DNA of 8,627 nt, from assembly GCA_017408185.1 (NCBI GenBank), contig JAFQVE010000390.1:1-8627 (forward strand). Reading direction: 5' to 3'. Position numbers and translations under genes: made by a program. Positions 1 through 7,367 of the stretch are shown here, one piece after another; within the stretch, counting starts at the first letter, position 1, and every line of letters begins with the position of its first letter. This DNA comes from Oscillospiraceae bacterium. GTDB taxonomy: Bacteria > Bacillota_A > Clostridia > Oscillospirales > JAAYXM01. The notes under the pieces were generated by a model, which worked only from the letters and a program-made list of their open reading frames with translations, ran no database searches and was not told where the DNA came from.

Positions 1-2388
1 CCCGAAACGGTCACTTATGCCGATACAAATGATTTCTGGAAGTGGAGCTCGGATACGTTGTCTTCTGCGGCAACCTTTGACACCTTCGGAATAAATGCAC
101 CGTCGTTGAAGGATGAATGGCTTGCCCTTGAAATCAATGTGCCGAAGGCAGGAAAATATGATATAACTCTTGACCACGGAAGCGGAAAGACAAGCGGCGC
201 AAAGCGTGCCGCAATGTGGATTCTTCCTTGTGATACGGCAGACATTGCTTCTTCTTTGTTGGAAGACAGTGCTGTGGCGGCAGAGCTTTCCTTCTTTAAT
301 CCATCACAGTCTGCAGATAAGATTACGGTATCGAGTGATGCAGGCGGATACTACTTCGGCGAAGCAGGAAAATACCTTGTTGTGTTCAAAGCTCTTGAGG
401 GCGGCGGCGCAGCATCAGATAGCTTTGCAATGTATCCCGGAAACATAATTTTAGACGGTGGAGACAGCGTTGTACCTGTCTGCACAAAAATAGAGTGGAT
501 AGATAAGAGTAACGTCAAAACAACTGTTGTTATGTCCGACGGCGAAAAAGCTGATCTTTCGGGTGCCGAGATTACTTATTCAAGCACAAATCCGGATGTG
601 GCAGAGATAAATGCCGCAAGCGGAGAGATAACTGATAAAACAGTTGGTGATACCGAAATATTGGTTTCCGTAAAGACTGATGAATGGGAAACTGAAGCGT
701 CACTTGCATATAGTGTAAAAACGGTTCTTGCAGGTGCATCATATTCGGGAATAACAGTTGCTTACGGAACATACAGCGGTCCCGGTTATGAGTTTGCAAG
801 AGGTGTAGACTGGCCTTCAACTGTGACATATGAGCTCACGAGAAATTTCTGGCAATGGCATTCATCGTCTGTTTCCCAGAATGGAGGAAGCAGAGCAGAT
901 TTTAACTGGAACTACGGTATTCAGATTCCTGCAGGAAAAAATGATTGGACAGCCATTGAGATAAATGTTCCTAAGGCAGGAAAATATGAGGTCCTTCTTG
1001 AATACGGGAGTGCCAAATCAAGCGGTGCAGCAGAAACAGGTGTGTGGATATTAAATCCCGGAACAGAGGATGTTGCAGGCTCACTCAAAAAGGAAACTGC
1101 GCTCACAACAAGTCTTTCCTTTATGAATGCAGCACAGTCCTCAAGTCTTGTAAAGGTAGAGAAGAGCCTCGGTGAATTTAATTTTGAAACCGAGGGAAGC
1201 TATATCGTTGTTTATAAGAGCCTTTCGGGTGGTGCAATGTATCCCGGAAAGATAACTCTCAAGGGCGGCGATGATTCGGTTATGATGTCTGCTGATATCA
1301 AATGGCGTGCAGGCGGTGCTGATGTTGTTGTAATCAATTCAGACTGCTCCGAAAAAACGCCTTTTGGTGCTCTTGTGAAGTTTGAAAGCTCTGACCCCAC
1401 AGTTGCATCAATTGACGAGGCAACGGGTGACATTACCGAGCATAAAATCGGTGAAACTATAATTACTGCAACGGTAGCATTTGATGATTGGAGCTATGAG
1501 GTTTCGGAAAAGTATGTTATATCAACCGAGCCAAAAGCTCCCGTTGCACCTTCGGAAACGGTGCTCGAATATGATTTTGTAAACATAAGCTCCGATTGGG
1601 GAATGGACAAAAACCCCAATACAGATGCAGAGCGTGACCAGGATGTGCGAAACATCACCTATGAATACACAAGCTCAAAGGGTGAAGGAAACTGGGAATG
1701 GTTTGGTGCAGGACACGTGCCCGGTCCACTTCATGTACTTGCATATGTCTATACAGGTGCAGACGGAAGACTTTCTCTCTATGAGAGAAAAGACCAGTGG
1801 ATGGGACTTACAATTAAAGTTCCAAAAGCCGGAAAATATGCTGCAAAGCTTGAGTATGTAGTGTACAACAGCGGATACGGTACTTCCGAGCTCTACGTTT
1901 TCCCCAAGGGGACGATAGACGAGGCAAAGGCTTCGCTCACACCGAAAAATCTTATAGGGGAAGTTTCTTTCCGGGATAATTCCGCATCAAGTCTTACAAT
2001 AAAGGAAAAAGACCTTGCTCATATTGACTTTGACGAGCCGGGCGAATATGTGCTTGCTTTCAAGGCAACTGCGGCAGGTACAATGTCTCCGAGAAAGCTC
2101 ACACTTGACGGTAAAAACACTCTTAAATCGGTGAGCTTCCGTCTTGCTGATTCAAGACAGGCAAAGCTTAATTTCGGTGAAGTTGCAGAAACTGTGTTTG
2201 CGGCAAAGAAGCTTGACGGAACAGTGCTTGGTGAGGATGAATGTGAAGTTATTTTCACATCATCGGATACAAGCATTGCAACAATAGGAAGTGACGGAAA
2301 GATTACGGCTGTAGGCGATGGCACGGTTACAATCTCCGCAATTGCATCGGACGGAGCAGGAAGCTATTCTGCAAGCATTGAGATTCAG
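1..2388 (+). repeat. Three tandem beta-sandwich + Big2-type Ig modules within the lyase gene
   Basis: Protein-level tandem repeat. Each copy has an aromatic-rich opening (FWKW, FWQW, NWEW), a core VPKAGKY (139-159, 967-987, 1819-1839), a closing motif like MYPGKITLxGG (430-462, 1237-1269; degenerate MSPRKLTLDG near 2083), then a Big2-type Ig unit with the pattern SSxPxxAxI...GxIT...GxTxIxxxV. Copy spacing is 276 and 284 codons by the VPKAGKY anchor. The first copy is cut by the window edge. Codons differ between copies, so the duplication is not recent. VPKAGKY followed by beta strands resembles CBM6/CBM35-type jelly rolls, so glycan binding is a reasonable inference but not proven. Confidence 0.8.
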
Positions 2389-5300
2389 GCAACAGACAAT
2401 ACGGGAATAGCTTCGGCTAAGCTTAAAGCCGCGACGGATATGTATGTTGGCGGCAAGGCAAAGACTACCTTCTACGCTGTTATGAACAGTGGAAACGAGC
2501 TTCGTGTGAATTCAAGGGATGTGAGATATATATACTCAACTCCCGGAATTGTTTCCGTTGATGCAGACGGAATGGTAACGGCACTTTCCGAAGGTGAAAC
2601 CGAGGTAACTGCAACGGCAGAATTCCGGGGCGAGACTATAAGTGATACAATCACGATAAAAACAATGGTTCACGAGGGAAAGAAAGCTTCCACTTACTAC
2701 ACAACCGAGAAAAGAAATGCGGCAAAGACGAATTCCGAAAAATATTCTTGGGCAAAAGAAATCGTAAGAGAGGCAACTGCCAAAGCAGATGCTGTCAGCG
2801 AAAACTACGAACGCCTTTATGACCTCATTCCCGGTGAAGGAATCCCTCGCTCACGTCAGATAGGTGCACCGGGAGACCCCGAATATAATATGTGCCGCTA
2901 CTGTGGAGTTAATGTTGTGGGAAAATATGGCTCAAGCGGTGTCGGCGGATGGGTTATAAACGGAATTTCAAGACCGTGGAAGGTACAGTGCCCCGATTGT
3001 AAGAGATTCTTCCCGTCAAACGATTTTGCTCTATTAAAGGAGCGAGGAACAAACGAGCACGGCTATTATGACCGTGAGCTTGCAATTGCGGCTAATGCCG
3101 AGGCTGTTGCAAGGGGAGAAAAGGATGCACTTCATAACGACCTCTATCCCGAGGTTTCGGAAAGCACAACCGTAAATGTCGGTCGGGGACTCCGTCCGGG
3201 TGAATCGGCGGAAACCTGGGGCGTTGACGACGGCTGGGGCTATATTCCTAAAGACGAAAACGGAAATCCCTATAAATACGGTGATGCTATTGAACGCCAT
3301 TGCTGGATTGCACTTTTCCACTATGAATTTATGGCTGATGCGATAGGATATATCGAAGATCTTTCAAAGGCCTATGTCTATACAGGCGATGTGAAGTATG
3401 GAAGAGCAGGTGCAATTCTTCTTGACAGAATGGCGGATGTATGGCCCGGATATGACTTTAAGAACTTCAACGTTGACGGAAAACGTGTGTTCTTCAATAC
3501 AGACGGCGGAACGATTTACGGAAAAATTCAGGGTATGATAAACGACTGTGGTTTTGCATGGTCAAATGTTCTCCACGCAGATGCTTTCTATCCTATGCTT
3601 ACAGACACACAGGTAATTAACTTCCTTTCGGAAAAGGCAGAAAAGTTCGGTCTTGAAAATGACAAGACAAGCTCTCAGAAGATTTGGGAGAACTGGGAAA
3701 AGGGCATAATTCACGAGTCCTTTGAAAGCGTGCAGGAAGGAAACTTTGACGGTAACTTCGGACAGATTCATCAGCTTCTCGCAGCGGCGGCACTCATTAT
3801 TGACAAAGAACCCGATGCCGAGGAAATGGTAAAGTGGTTATATAAGACCGGCGTTAAGGGGGATAAAAACTCAATTGACGGCGGAAGCATATCAAATCAG
3901 CTTATAGATATCATCGACCGTGACGGAATGGGACATGAAGCAAGCCCCAACTACAACAGCACGCAGATAAAGGGGCTTTCAAAGGTTGCGGAATATCTCA
4001 AGGACTATAAGGATGAATACAACCTTTATAAGAATGCAAAGTTCCGTCAGATGTTTATGTCATATCTGTCTATTGTAAGTGTCGGCTCTCACCATGTTCA
4101 CGTCGGAGACTCGGGTTCTGTGGCAGACACGGAATTCATTCTCGGTGTTGATACATATGCTCCGCATTTCAAGCAGTTTAAAGACGACCCGCAGATGGGA
4201 AAGAAAATAGCTCAGTACATCTATATGGTAAACGGAAATACTGCCGAGGGACTCAACTACGGAATATTCGATGAGAACCCCGAGCAGATGGAAAAGGATA
4301 TCCTCGCTCTTATTGAGGAAAATCCCGAACCTGTGAGCGAAATGATGACAGGCTATGGCTTCTCCATTCTTCGTGACGGAAAGAATTATACCTCTGCAAG
4401 TGAAACAGATGCAAAGAACAATCAGCGTGACTTCTGGATTTACTATGGTATAAACGGCGGTCACGGCCATCCGGATACACTTAACCTGGGCGTTGAGGCA
4501 TATGGATTGAATCTCGCCCCGGAGATGGCATATCCTCCAAACACGGGAGCAGACCCGAACAGACTTCAATGGGTATCTGCAACGATTTCTCACAACACCG
4601 TTGTTGTTGACGATGATAATCAGGGCGGTTTTTCAACGATCGTAGGTGAGCCTTTGCACTTTGACGATGCAGGAAAAGTCAAGCTTATGGACGTTGATGC
4701 ACCGAAGGCATACGGTCAGACCGAGGAATACAGAAGAACGGTTGTTATGATTGAGGCAAATGACGATGTTTCCTACGGTGTGGATTTCTTCCGTGTCAAG
4801 GGTGGAAATAAGCACACTTACAGCTTCCACGCTCAATCTGAAAGTGCAAGTGCGGTAAATGGACTTGATTTCACAACGGTAAGAGATGAGAACGGTAACT
4901 ATGTAACGGGTGCACAGGTTGATGAAAACGGAAACTATATAGGTACATATGCCGGTGTTGATACCGAATACGGTGAAGACCCGTGGACACAGTCTACCTG
5001 GGTTTATGAAACAAAATACCCGAGAGGATATACGTGGATGAAGAATGTCCGCCGCGACAATTCTCCTGCGGAGAACTTTACTGTTGATTTTGAAATCACA
5101 GATTACCGTAAATCTGTTGCAGACAGTAAGGATCTGCACCTGCGTCTTACACAGCTTAATAACTTCACACCGGATGAGGTTGCAATAGTGGGCGGTAATG
5201 TTCCCGTTAAGCGTGCAAACCGTTTTCTTCCCGAAACTCTTGAGTTTGTTCTCACTCAAAGAGAGGGAGAGGATCTTGATTCACTCTTCACAACGGTTTA

Positions 5301-6852
5301 CGAGCCTTATAAGGGCGAGGCATATATTGAGTCAATCGTTCCCGTCACAATAACAACGGCGGAGACGGAAAAGGACGGAGATACTGCCAGAGCAGTAAAG
5401 GTAACTCACACAAGCGGCAGAGTTGACTATGTTGTCTATGCAACAAACAATAAGATTATCTACTCGGTCAGCGATGGCGGAAACAAGGTGTTTGACTTCC
5501 GTGGCTTTGTGGGTGTATACAGCCTCAACGACAGCGGTGCTGTTATTTACAGATATGTAAATGATGGAGATATAATCGGCGAAGAGACAGGAAAAGCCGC
5601 ATCCTATAAGGGTGAGGTTGTAACCTTTGAAAAGACACTTACCACAAATAACTATATTGATGTAAAGCTTGATTGCGACGATATTTCCGATATAGTGGGA
5701 AGACACATCTATATCAGCAATGGAGGAGAGCAGAACGCAGTTTATGCAATCAATGATGCAACGCCGCTTGAAAACGGAAATGTACGTCTCGATATAGGAA
5801 TGATATCTCTTATCCGTGGACATCAGGATATAATGGATACCGATGCAGGCTATGTTTATAACATAAGTGAGAGACAGAAGTTTACCATCCCCACATCCTT
5901 TGTTGATGAAAAAGCCCCCGTTATTGAAGATGTAAGCGAAAATCTTACAGCCTCTGTAGGCGGAACAATAAGCCTCACCATCAAGGCAGAAAGCTCCGTT
6001 GAAGGAGTAAAACTTGAATATGTCGGAAGGACTTTGCCGAGAGGTGCTTCAATAGATTCCGAAACGGGTGCTATTGTCTGGAAACCTTCTGCATCCCAGG
6101 TAGGCGATAACCACTTTGCGATAACGGTTCTTGACTCCGACGGACGTGAGAATACAATTCACTTCAATATCAAGGTATATGGTTCAACGGGCGGAGCTTC
6201 CGGTGGCGGAGGAGGTACGACCACAACAACACCCTCGGATGAAAAGGAAAATGATGTGGGGAACGGAGATTCCGACGTTCCGCAAACTCCGGATTCGGAA
6301 AATGTCCGTTTCACGGATCTCGGAAATCATGCCTGGGCAAAGGATGCAATAAATGCTCTTGCTGATGCAGGTATCATCAAAGGAACAAGTGAAACAACCT
6401 TCTCACCGGGCAATAACATCACACGTGCAGACTTTGCAATTCTCCTTGTTCGCGCATTCGGTCTTTCAAGCGACAACGAAGAGAATTTTGCAGACGTTGA
6501 TGCTTCAGACTACTTTGCAAAAGAGCTTGCGGTCGCCAGAAACACAGGACTTGTCGGCGGAATAGGAGATAATAAGTATGCACCTCGTGAAAACATCACC
6601 CGTCAGGATATGATGGTGATCGTATACCGTGCAATTAAGGATGTCCTTGCCGCGACACGGAACGACACACAGGTCGTTTCCTACGAGGACGCAGACGATG
6701 TTTCCGACTATGCAAAAGAAGCAGTGTCGGCACTTATAAGCGCAGGGCTTGTAAACGGAAAGAACGGCAAAATCGCACCCACCGATTACACAACAAGAGC
6801 AGAGGTCGCAGTACTGATTAAGAGAATACTTGATTTTACGACAGAAAAGTAA
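1..6852 (+). CDS. SLH-anchored, multimodular heparinase II/III-like polysaccharide lyase (5' partial)
   Basis: The frame is open from base 1 to the TAA at 6850-6852 (2283 codons), so the true start and any signal peptide lie upstream; in-frame TTG at 58 sits inside a conserved repeat and is not a start. Order seen: three beta-sandwich plus Big2-type Ig modules (1-2388), a further Big2-type unit (2389-2667), a heparinase II/III-like lyase region (about 2668-5600), a bridging beta-rich stretch, a He_PIG/cadherin-like Ig unit (about 5911-6180), a Gly/Thr/Ser linker (6181-6300) and three SLH repeats. Lyase evidence: toroid-type helices; GMGHEASPNYN at 3928-3960 with a candidate catalytic Tyr (3952-3954); GQIHQ with His 3769-3771; VGDSGS near 4105; GGHGHPDTLNL at 4456-4488; SHNTVVVD at 4588-4611, the usual start of the heparinase II/III beta-sheet domain. 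By family, it should cleave an acidic polysaccharide by beta-elimination at the cell surface. The substrate cannot be told from sequence; PL12, PL15, PL17 and PL21 relatives differ. Class call is firm, specificity is not. Confidence 0.9.
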   Translation, partial: PETVTYADTNDFWKWSSDTLSSAATFDTFGINAPSLKDEWLALEINVPKAGKYDITLDHGSGKTSGAKRAAMWILPCDTADIASSLLEDSAVAAELSFFNPSQSADKITVSSDAGGYYFGEAGKYLVVFKALEGGGAASDSFAMYPGNIILDGGDSVVPVCTKIEWIDKSNVKTTVVMSDGEKADLSGAEITYSSTNPDVAEINAASGEITDKTVGDTEILVSVKTDEWETEASLAYSVKTVLAGASYSGITVAYGTYSGPGYEFARGVDWPSTVTYELTRNFWQWHSSSVSQNGGSRADFNWNYGIQIPAGKNDWTAIEINVPKAGKYEVLLEYGSAKSSGAAETGVWILNPGTEDVAGSLKKETALTTSLSFMNAAQSSSLVKVEKSLGEFNFETEGSYIVVYKSLSGGAMYPGKITLKGGDDSVMMSADIKWRAGGADVVVINSDCSEKTPFGALVKFESSDPTVASIDEATGDITEHKIGETIITATVAFDDWSYEVSEKYVISTEPKAPVAPSETVLEYDFVNISSDWGMDKNPNTDAERDQDVRNITYEYTSSKGEGNWEWFGAGHVPGPLHVLAYVYTGADGRLSLYERKDQWMGLTIKVPKAGKYAAKLEYVVYNSGYGTSELYVFPKGTIDEAKASLTPKNLIGEVSFRDNSASSLTIKEKDLAHIDFDEPGEYVLAFKATAAGTMSPRKLTLDGKNTLKSVSFRLADSRQAKLNFGEVAETVFAAKKLDGTVLGEDECEVIFTSSDTSIATIGSDGKITAVGDGTVTISAIASDGAGSYSASIEIQATDNTGIASAKLKAATDMYVGGKAKTTFYAVMNSGNELRVNSRDVRYIYSTPGIVSVDADGMVTALSEGETEVTATAEFRGETISDTITIKTMVHEGKKASTYYTTEKRNAAKTNSEKYSWAKEIVREATAKADAVSENYERLYDLIPGEGIPRSRQIGAPGDPEYNMCRYCGVNVVGKYGSSGVGGWVINGISRPWKVQCPDCKRFFPSNDFALLKERGTNEHGYYDRELAIAANAEAVARGEKDALHNDLYPEVSESTTVNVGRGLRPGESAETWGVDDGWGYIPKDENGNPYKYGDAIERHCWIALFHYEFMADAIGYIEDLSKAYVYTGDVKYGRAGAILLDRMADVWPGYDFKNFNVDGKRVFFNTDGGTIYGKIQGMINDCGFAWSNVLHADAFYPMLTDTQVINFLSEKAEKFGLENDKTSSQKIWENWEKGIIHESFESVQEGNFDGNFGQIHQLLAAAALIIDKEPDAEEMVKWLYKTGVKGDKNSIDGGSISNQLIDIIDRDGMGHEASPNYNSTQIKGLSKVAEYLKDYKDEYNLYKNAKFRQMFMSYLSIVSVGSHHVHVGDSGSVADTEFILGVDTYAPHFKQFKDDPQMGKKIAQYIYMVNGNTAEGLNYGIFDENPEQMEKDILALIEENPEPVSEMMTGYGFSILRDGKNYTSASETDAKNNQRDFWIYYGINGGHGHPDTLNLGVEAYGLNLAPEMAYPPNTGADPNRLQWVSATISHNTVVVDDDNQGGFSTIVGEPLHFDDAGKVKLMDVDAPKAYGQTEEYRRTVVMIEANDDVSYGVDFFRVKGGNKHTYSFHAQSESASAVNGLDFTTVRDENGNYVTGAQVDENGNYIGTYAGVDTEYGEDPWTQSTWVYETKYPRGYTWMKNVRRDNSPAENFTVDFEITDYRKSVADSKDLHLRLTQLNNFTPDEVAIVGGNVPVKRANRFLPETLEFVLTQREGEDLDSLFTTVYEPYKGEAYIESIVPVTITTAETEKDGDTARAVKVTHTSGRVDYVVYATNNKIIYSVSDGGNKVFDFRGFVGVYSLNDSGAVIYRYVNDGDIIGEETGKAASYKGEVVTFEKTLTTNNYIDVKLDCDDISDIVGRHIYISNGGEQNAVYAINDATPLENGNVRLDIGMISLIRGHQDIMDTDAGYVYNISERQKFTIPTSFVDEKAPVIEDVSENLTASVGGTISLTIKAESSVEGVKLEYVGRTLPRGASIDSETGAIVWKPSASQVGDNHFAITVLDSDGRENTIHFNIKVYGSTGGASGGGGGTTTTTPSDEKENDVGNGDSDVPQTPDSENVRFTDLGNHAWAKDAINALADAGIIKGTSETTFSPGNNITRADFAILLVRAFGLSSDNEENFADVDASDYFAKELAVARNTGLVGGIGDNKYAPRENITRQDMMVIVYRAIKDVLAATRNDTQVVSYEDADDVSDYAKEAVSALISAGLVNGKNGKIAPTDYTTRAEVAVLIKRILDFTTEK
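2893..3000 (+). other. Zinc-ribbon-like CxxC...CxxC insert in the N-terminal part of the lyase region
   Basis: Two cysteine pairs are seen: CRYC (2893-2904) and CPDC (2989-3000), separated by 28 residues rich in Gly and followed by KRFFPSND. The spacing fits a structural zinc knuckle or ribbon. It lies just before the helical toroid of the lyase. In an exported protein from an anaerobe such cysteines are more likely metal ligands than disulfides, which is inference. I recall similar CPxCG...FPxND segments in other heparinase-like proteins, but cannot verify this here. Confidence 0.6.
6304..6837 (+). repeat. Three SLH (S-layer homology) repeats, C-terminal cell-wall anchor
   Basis: Three degenerate repeats of about 50-55 residues: 6304-6465 with FTDLGNHAWAKDAI and NITRADF; 6484-6639 with FADVDASDYFAKEL and NITRQDM; 6673-6837 with YEDADDVSDYAKEA and TTRAEV. 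The ITRAE-type motif (TRAD, TRQD, TRAE) is the known contact region for pyruvylated secondary cell-wall polymer, so this end should hold the enzyme on the outer wall. The second copy has Gln in place of the usual Ala after Arg, and the third has Thr in place of Ile; both are tolerated in the family. The gene ends 13 residues or fewer after the last repeat. Confidence 0.92.
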
Positions 6853-6853
6853 A

Positions 6854-6883
6854 ATAAAGCGGTCGGTTTTCCGATCGCTTTAT
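6854..6883 (+). terminator. Hairpin terminator of the lyase gene
   Basis: A 13-bp stem (6854-6866 with 6871-6883) closes a TTTT loop; all pairs are Watson-Crick except one G-U. It begins two bases after the stop codon's first base, so termination follows translation directly. The A-rich left foot and T-rich right foot make it usable from either strand. The T tract after the stem is short (tctttgg), so it is not a textbook strong terminator. Confidence 0.85.
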
Positions 6884-6890
6884 CTTTGGT

Positions 6891-6906
6891 CGCAGAAAGT
6901 TCTGCG
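6891..6906. other. Small second hairpin behind the terminator
   Basis: CGCAG (6891-6895) pairs with CTGCG (6902-6906) around a six-base loop; two further A-T pairs inside are possible. It may extend or back up the terminator. No T run follows it. Confidence 0.4.
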
Positions 6907-6944
6907 GTATGAAAAATGCCGAAAAGATTATTAAAATCAAAAGG

Positions 6945-6956
6945 ATTCTATAGAAT
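6945..6956. promoter_or_regulatory. 12-bp perfect palindrome ATTCTATAGAAT upstream of a promoter
   Basis: The sequence reads the same on both strands. It ends 28 bases before the -35 box at 6985, a place where a dimeric activator could bind. No known operator consensus was matched, so its role is a guess. Confidence 0.35.
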
Positions 6957-6984
6957 AAACATACTTCCCGAAAATGAAATTTTG

Positions 6985-7013
6985 TTGATTTTATGTCCGG
7001 AAAGTGATACAAT
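6985..7013 (+). promoter_or_regulatory. Sigma-A-like promoter (TTGATT, 17 bp, TACAAT)
   Basis: The -35 box TTGATT is at 6985-6990 and the -10 box TACAAT at 7008-7013, with the ideal 17-bp spacing. Each box differs from consensus by one or two bases. Transcription would begin near 7020 and run into the structured leader and the 22-codon ORF. No long gene lies behind it, which is odd for so good a promoter. Confidence 0.7.
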
Positions 7014-7025
7014 GCATAGGTAGAT

Positions 7026-7089
7026 GTTTGCGGACATTGGTCGTTTTTAAAATGAATGGTGTCAACGGCGATAATTTAACGCCGCAAAC
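7026..7089 (+). promoter_or_regulatory. Structured 5' leader closed by an 8-bp inverted repeat
   Basis: GTTTGCGG (7026-7033) is the exact reverse complement of CCGCAAAC (7082-7089), enclosing 48 bases. Inside, ACATT (7034-7038) can pair with GGTGT (7058-7062) using two G-U pairs, and CGGCG (7066-7070) with CGCCG (7080-7084). The last helix competes with the outer stem for 7082-7084, so alternative folds exist. The element starts within a few bases of the predicted transcript start and ends about ten bases before a Shine-Dalgarno, the layout of a translation-controlling RNA. I could not match it to any riboswitch class I know. Confidence 0.4.
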
Positions 7090-7117
7090 CCTGAAAATAA
7101 AGGAGAAGTAGATAATT

Positions 7118-7186
7118 ATGAAACTTGGTATAGTCGTTCATGCGCCAATTTCATATAAGTCTATATATCCTTATAAATCTCTCTAA
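7118..7186 (+). CDS. 22-codon ORF: leader peptide or truncated start of a lost gene
   Basis: ATG at 7118 through TAA at 7184-7186 encodes MKLGIVVHAPISYKSIYPYKSL. A strong Shine-Dalgarno, AAAGGAG (7099-7105), sits 12 bases before the ATG, and a good promoter and structured leader lie upstream, so translation is likely. The first nine or ten residues (MKLGIVVHA) look like the opening beta strand of a soluble enzyme. The rest, coded by AT-rich DNA, does not. This suggests that a real gene start was joined to foreign sequence, leaving a stub. The alternative is a genuine short peptide. No transmembrane segment is visible and no function can be assigned. Confidence 0.4.
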   Translation: MKLGIVVHAPISYKSIYPYKSL

Positions 7187-7260
7187 ATGGCTATAAAAAA
7201 AGGATTGTCACAAGAGCAGAATTCTATATATTCCCGTATAACACTATATATTTCATAAAA
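7161..7260. repeat. AT-rich patch with three CTATATAT direct repeats
   Basis: CTATATAT occurs at 7161-7168, 7224-7231 and 7244-7251. The last two are exactly 20 bp apart, about two helical turns, and share a CTATATATTyC core. The patch follows the small ORF and contains no gene. Such spaced repeats can be binding sites for a regulator or recombinase, but low-complexity AT drift is a fair alternative. Confidence 0.35.
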
Positions 7261-7343
7261 AATTGGTGTCGGAAATGGTGTCAGGCGTGATATGATAAAA
7301 AGAGTTTGACACACAACTTAAAAACAAAATCAAATTAAAAGTC
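7253..7343 (-). pseudogene. Possible remnant of an integrase C-terminal tail
   Basis: On the minus strand a short frame ends at TGA (7253-7255) and reads SNSFYHITPDTISDTNFL at its end; upstream a TAG (7344-7346) closes it after about 29 codons. Repeated Thr/Asp tails of the kind TPDTISDT are, from memory, seen at the ends of some clostridial tyrosine recombinases. Nothing of the catalytic domain is present. If real, it is a scar of an excised or decayed element; it may equally be chance. Not supported by any start signal. Confidence 0.15.
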
Positions 7344-7352
7344 TACTTTAAT

Positions 7353-7366
7353 TCGATAGTGATCGA
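7353..7366. promoter_or_regulatory. Dyad TCGAT-AGTG-ATCGA, candidate operator
   Basis: Perfect 5-bp arms flank a four-base centre. The dyad ends one base before the -35 box of the HTH-ATPase-CYTH gene. Because that gene starts with an XRE-type DNA-binding domain, self-regulation through this site is plausible. This is inference from position and symmetry only. Confidence 0.4.
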
Positions 7367-7367
7367 C

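Noticed and set aside
58..60. TTG as a start codon of the lyase gene
   Set aside because: The frame is open from base 1, the bases before it encode TVTY...FWKW matching the second repeat copy, and there is no ribosome binding site. The real start is outside the window.
4060..5823. Long minus-strand open frames (4060-4593, 4633-5259, 5332-5823)
   Set aside because: They lie wholly antisense to a strongly supported coding region, their products are low-complexity and Cys/Ile-rich without domains, and no ribosome binding sites or promoters support them. They arise from codon bias of the lyase gene.
6131..6565. Two plus-strand frames over the linker and first SLH repeats
   Set aside because: They are out-of-frame readings of the Gly/Thr linker and SLH region, without start signals.
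7026..7105. Leader as a known riboswitch (THF or preQ1-II type)
   Set aside because: There is a faint likeness in GGTAGATG and in the stem-then-AAAGGAG layout, but the conserved core bases and helix arrangement of these classes do not fit. I therefore left it unnamed.
7306..7335. TTGACA at 7306-7311 as a further promoter
   Set aside because: The -35 match is perfect, but no acceptable -10 box lies 16-18 bases downstream (only TCAAAT-like sequence).
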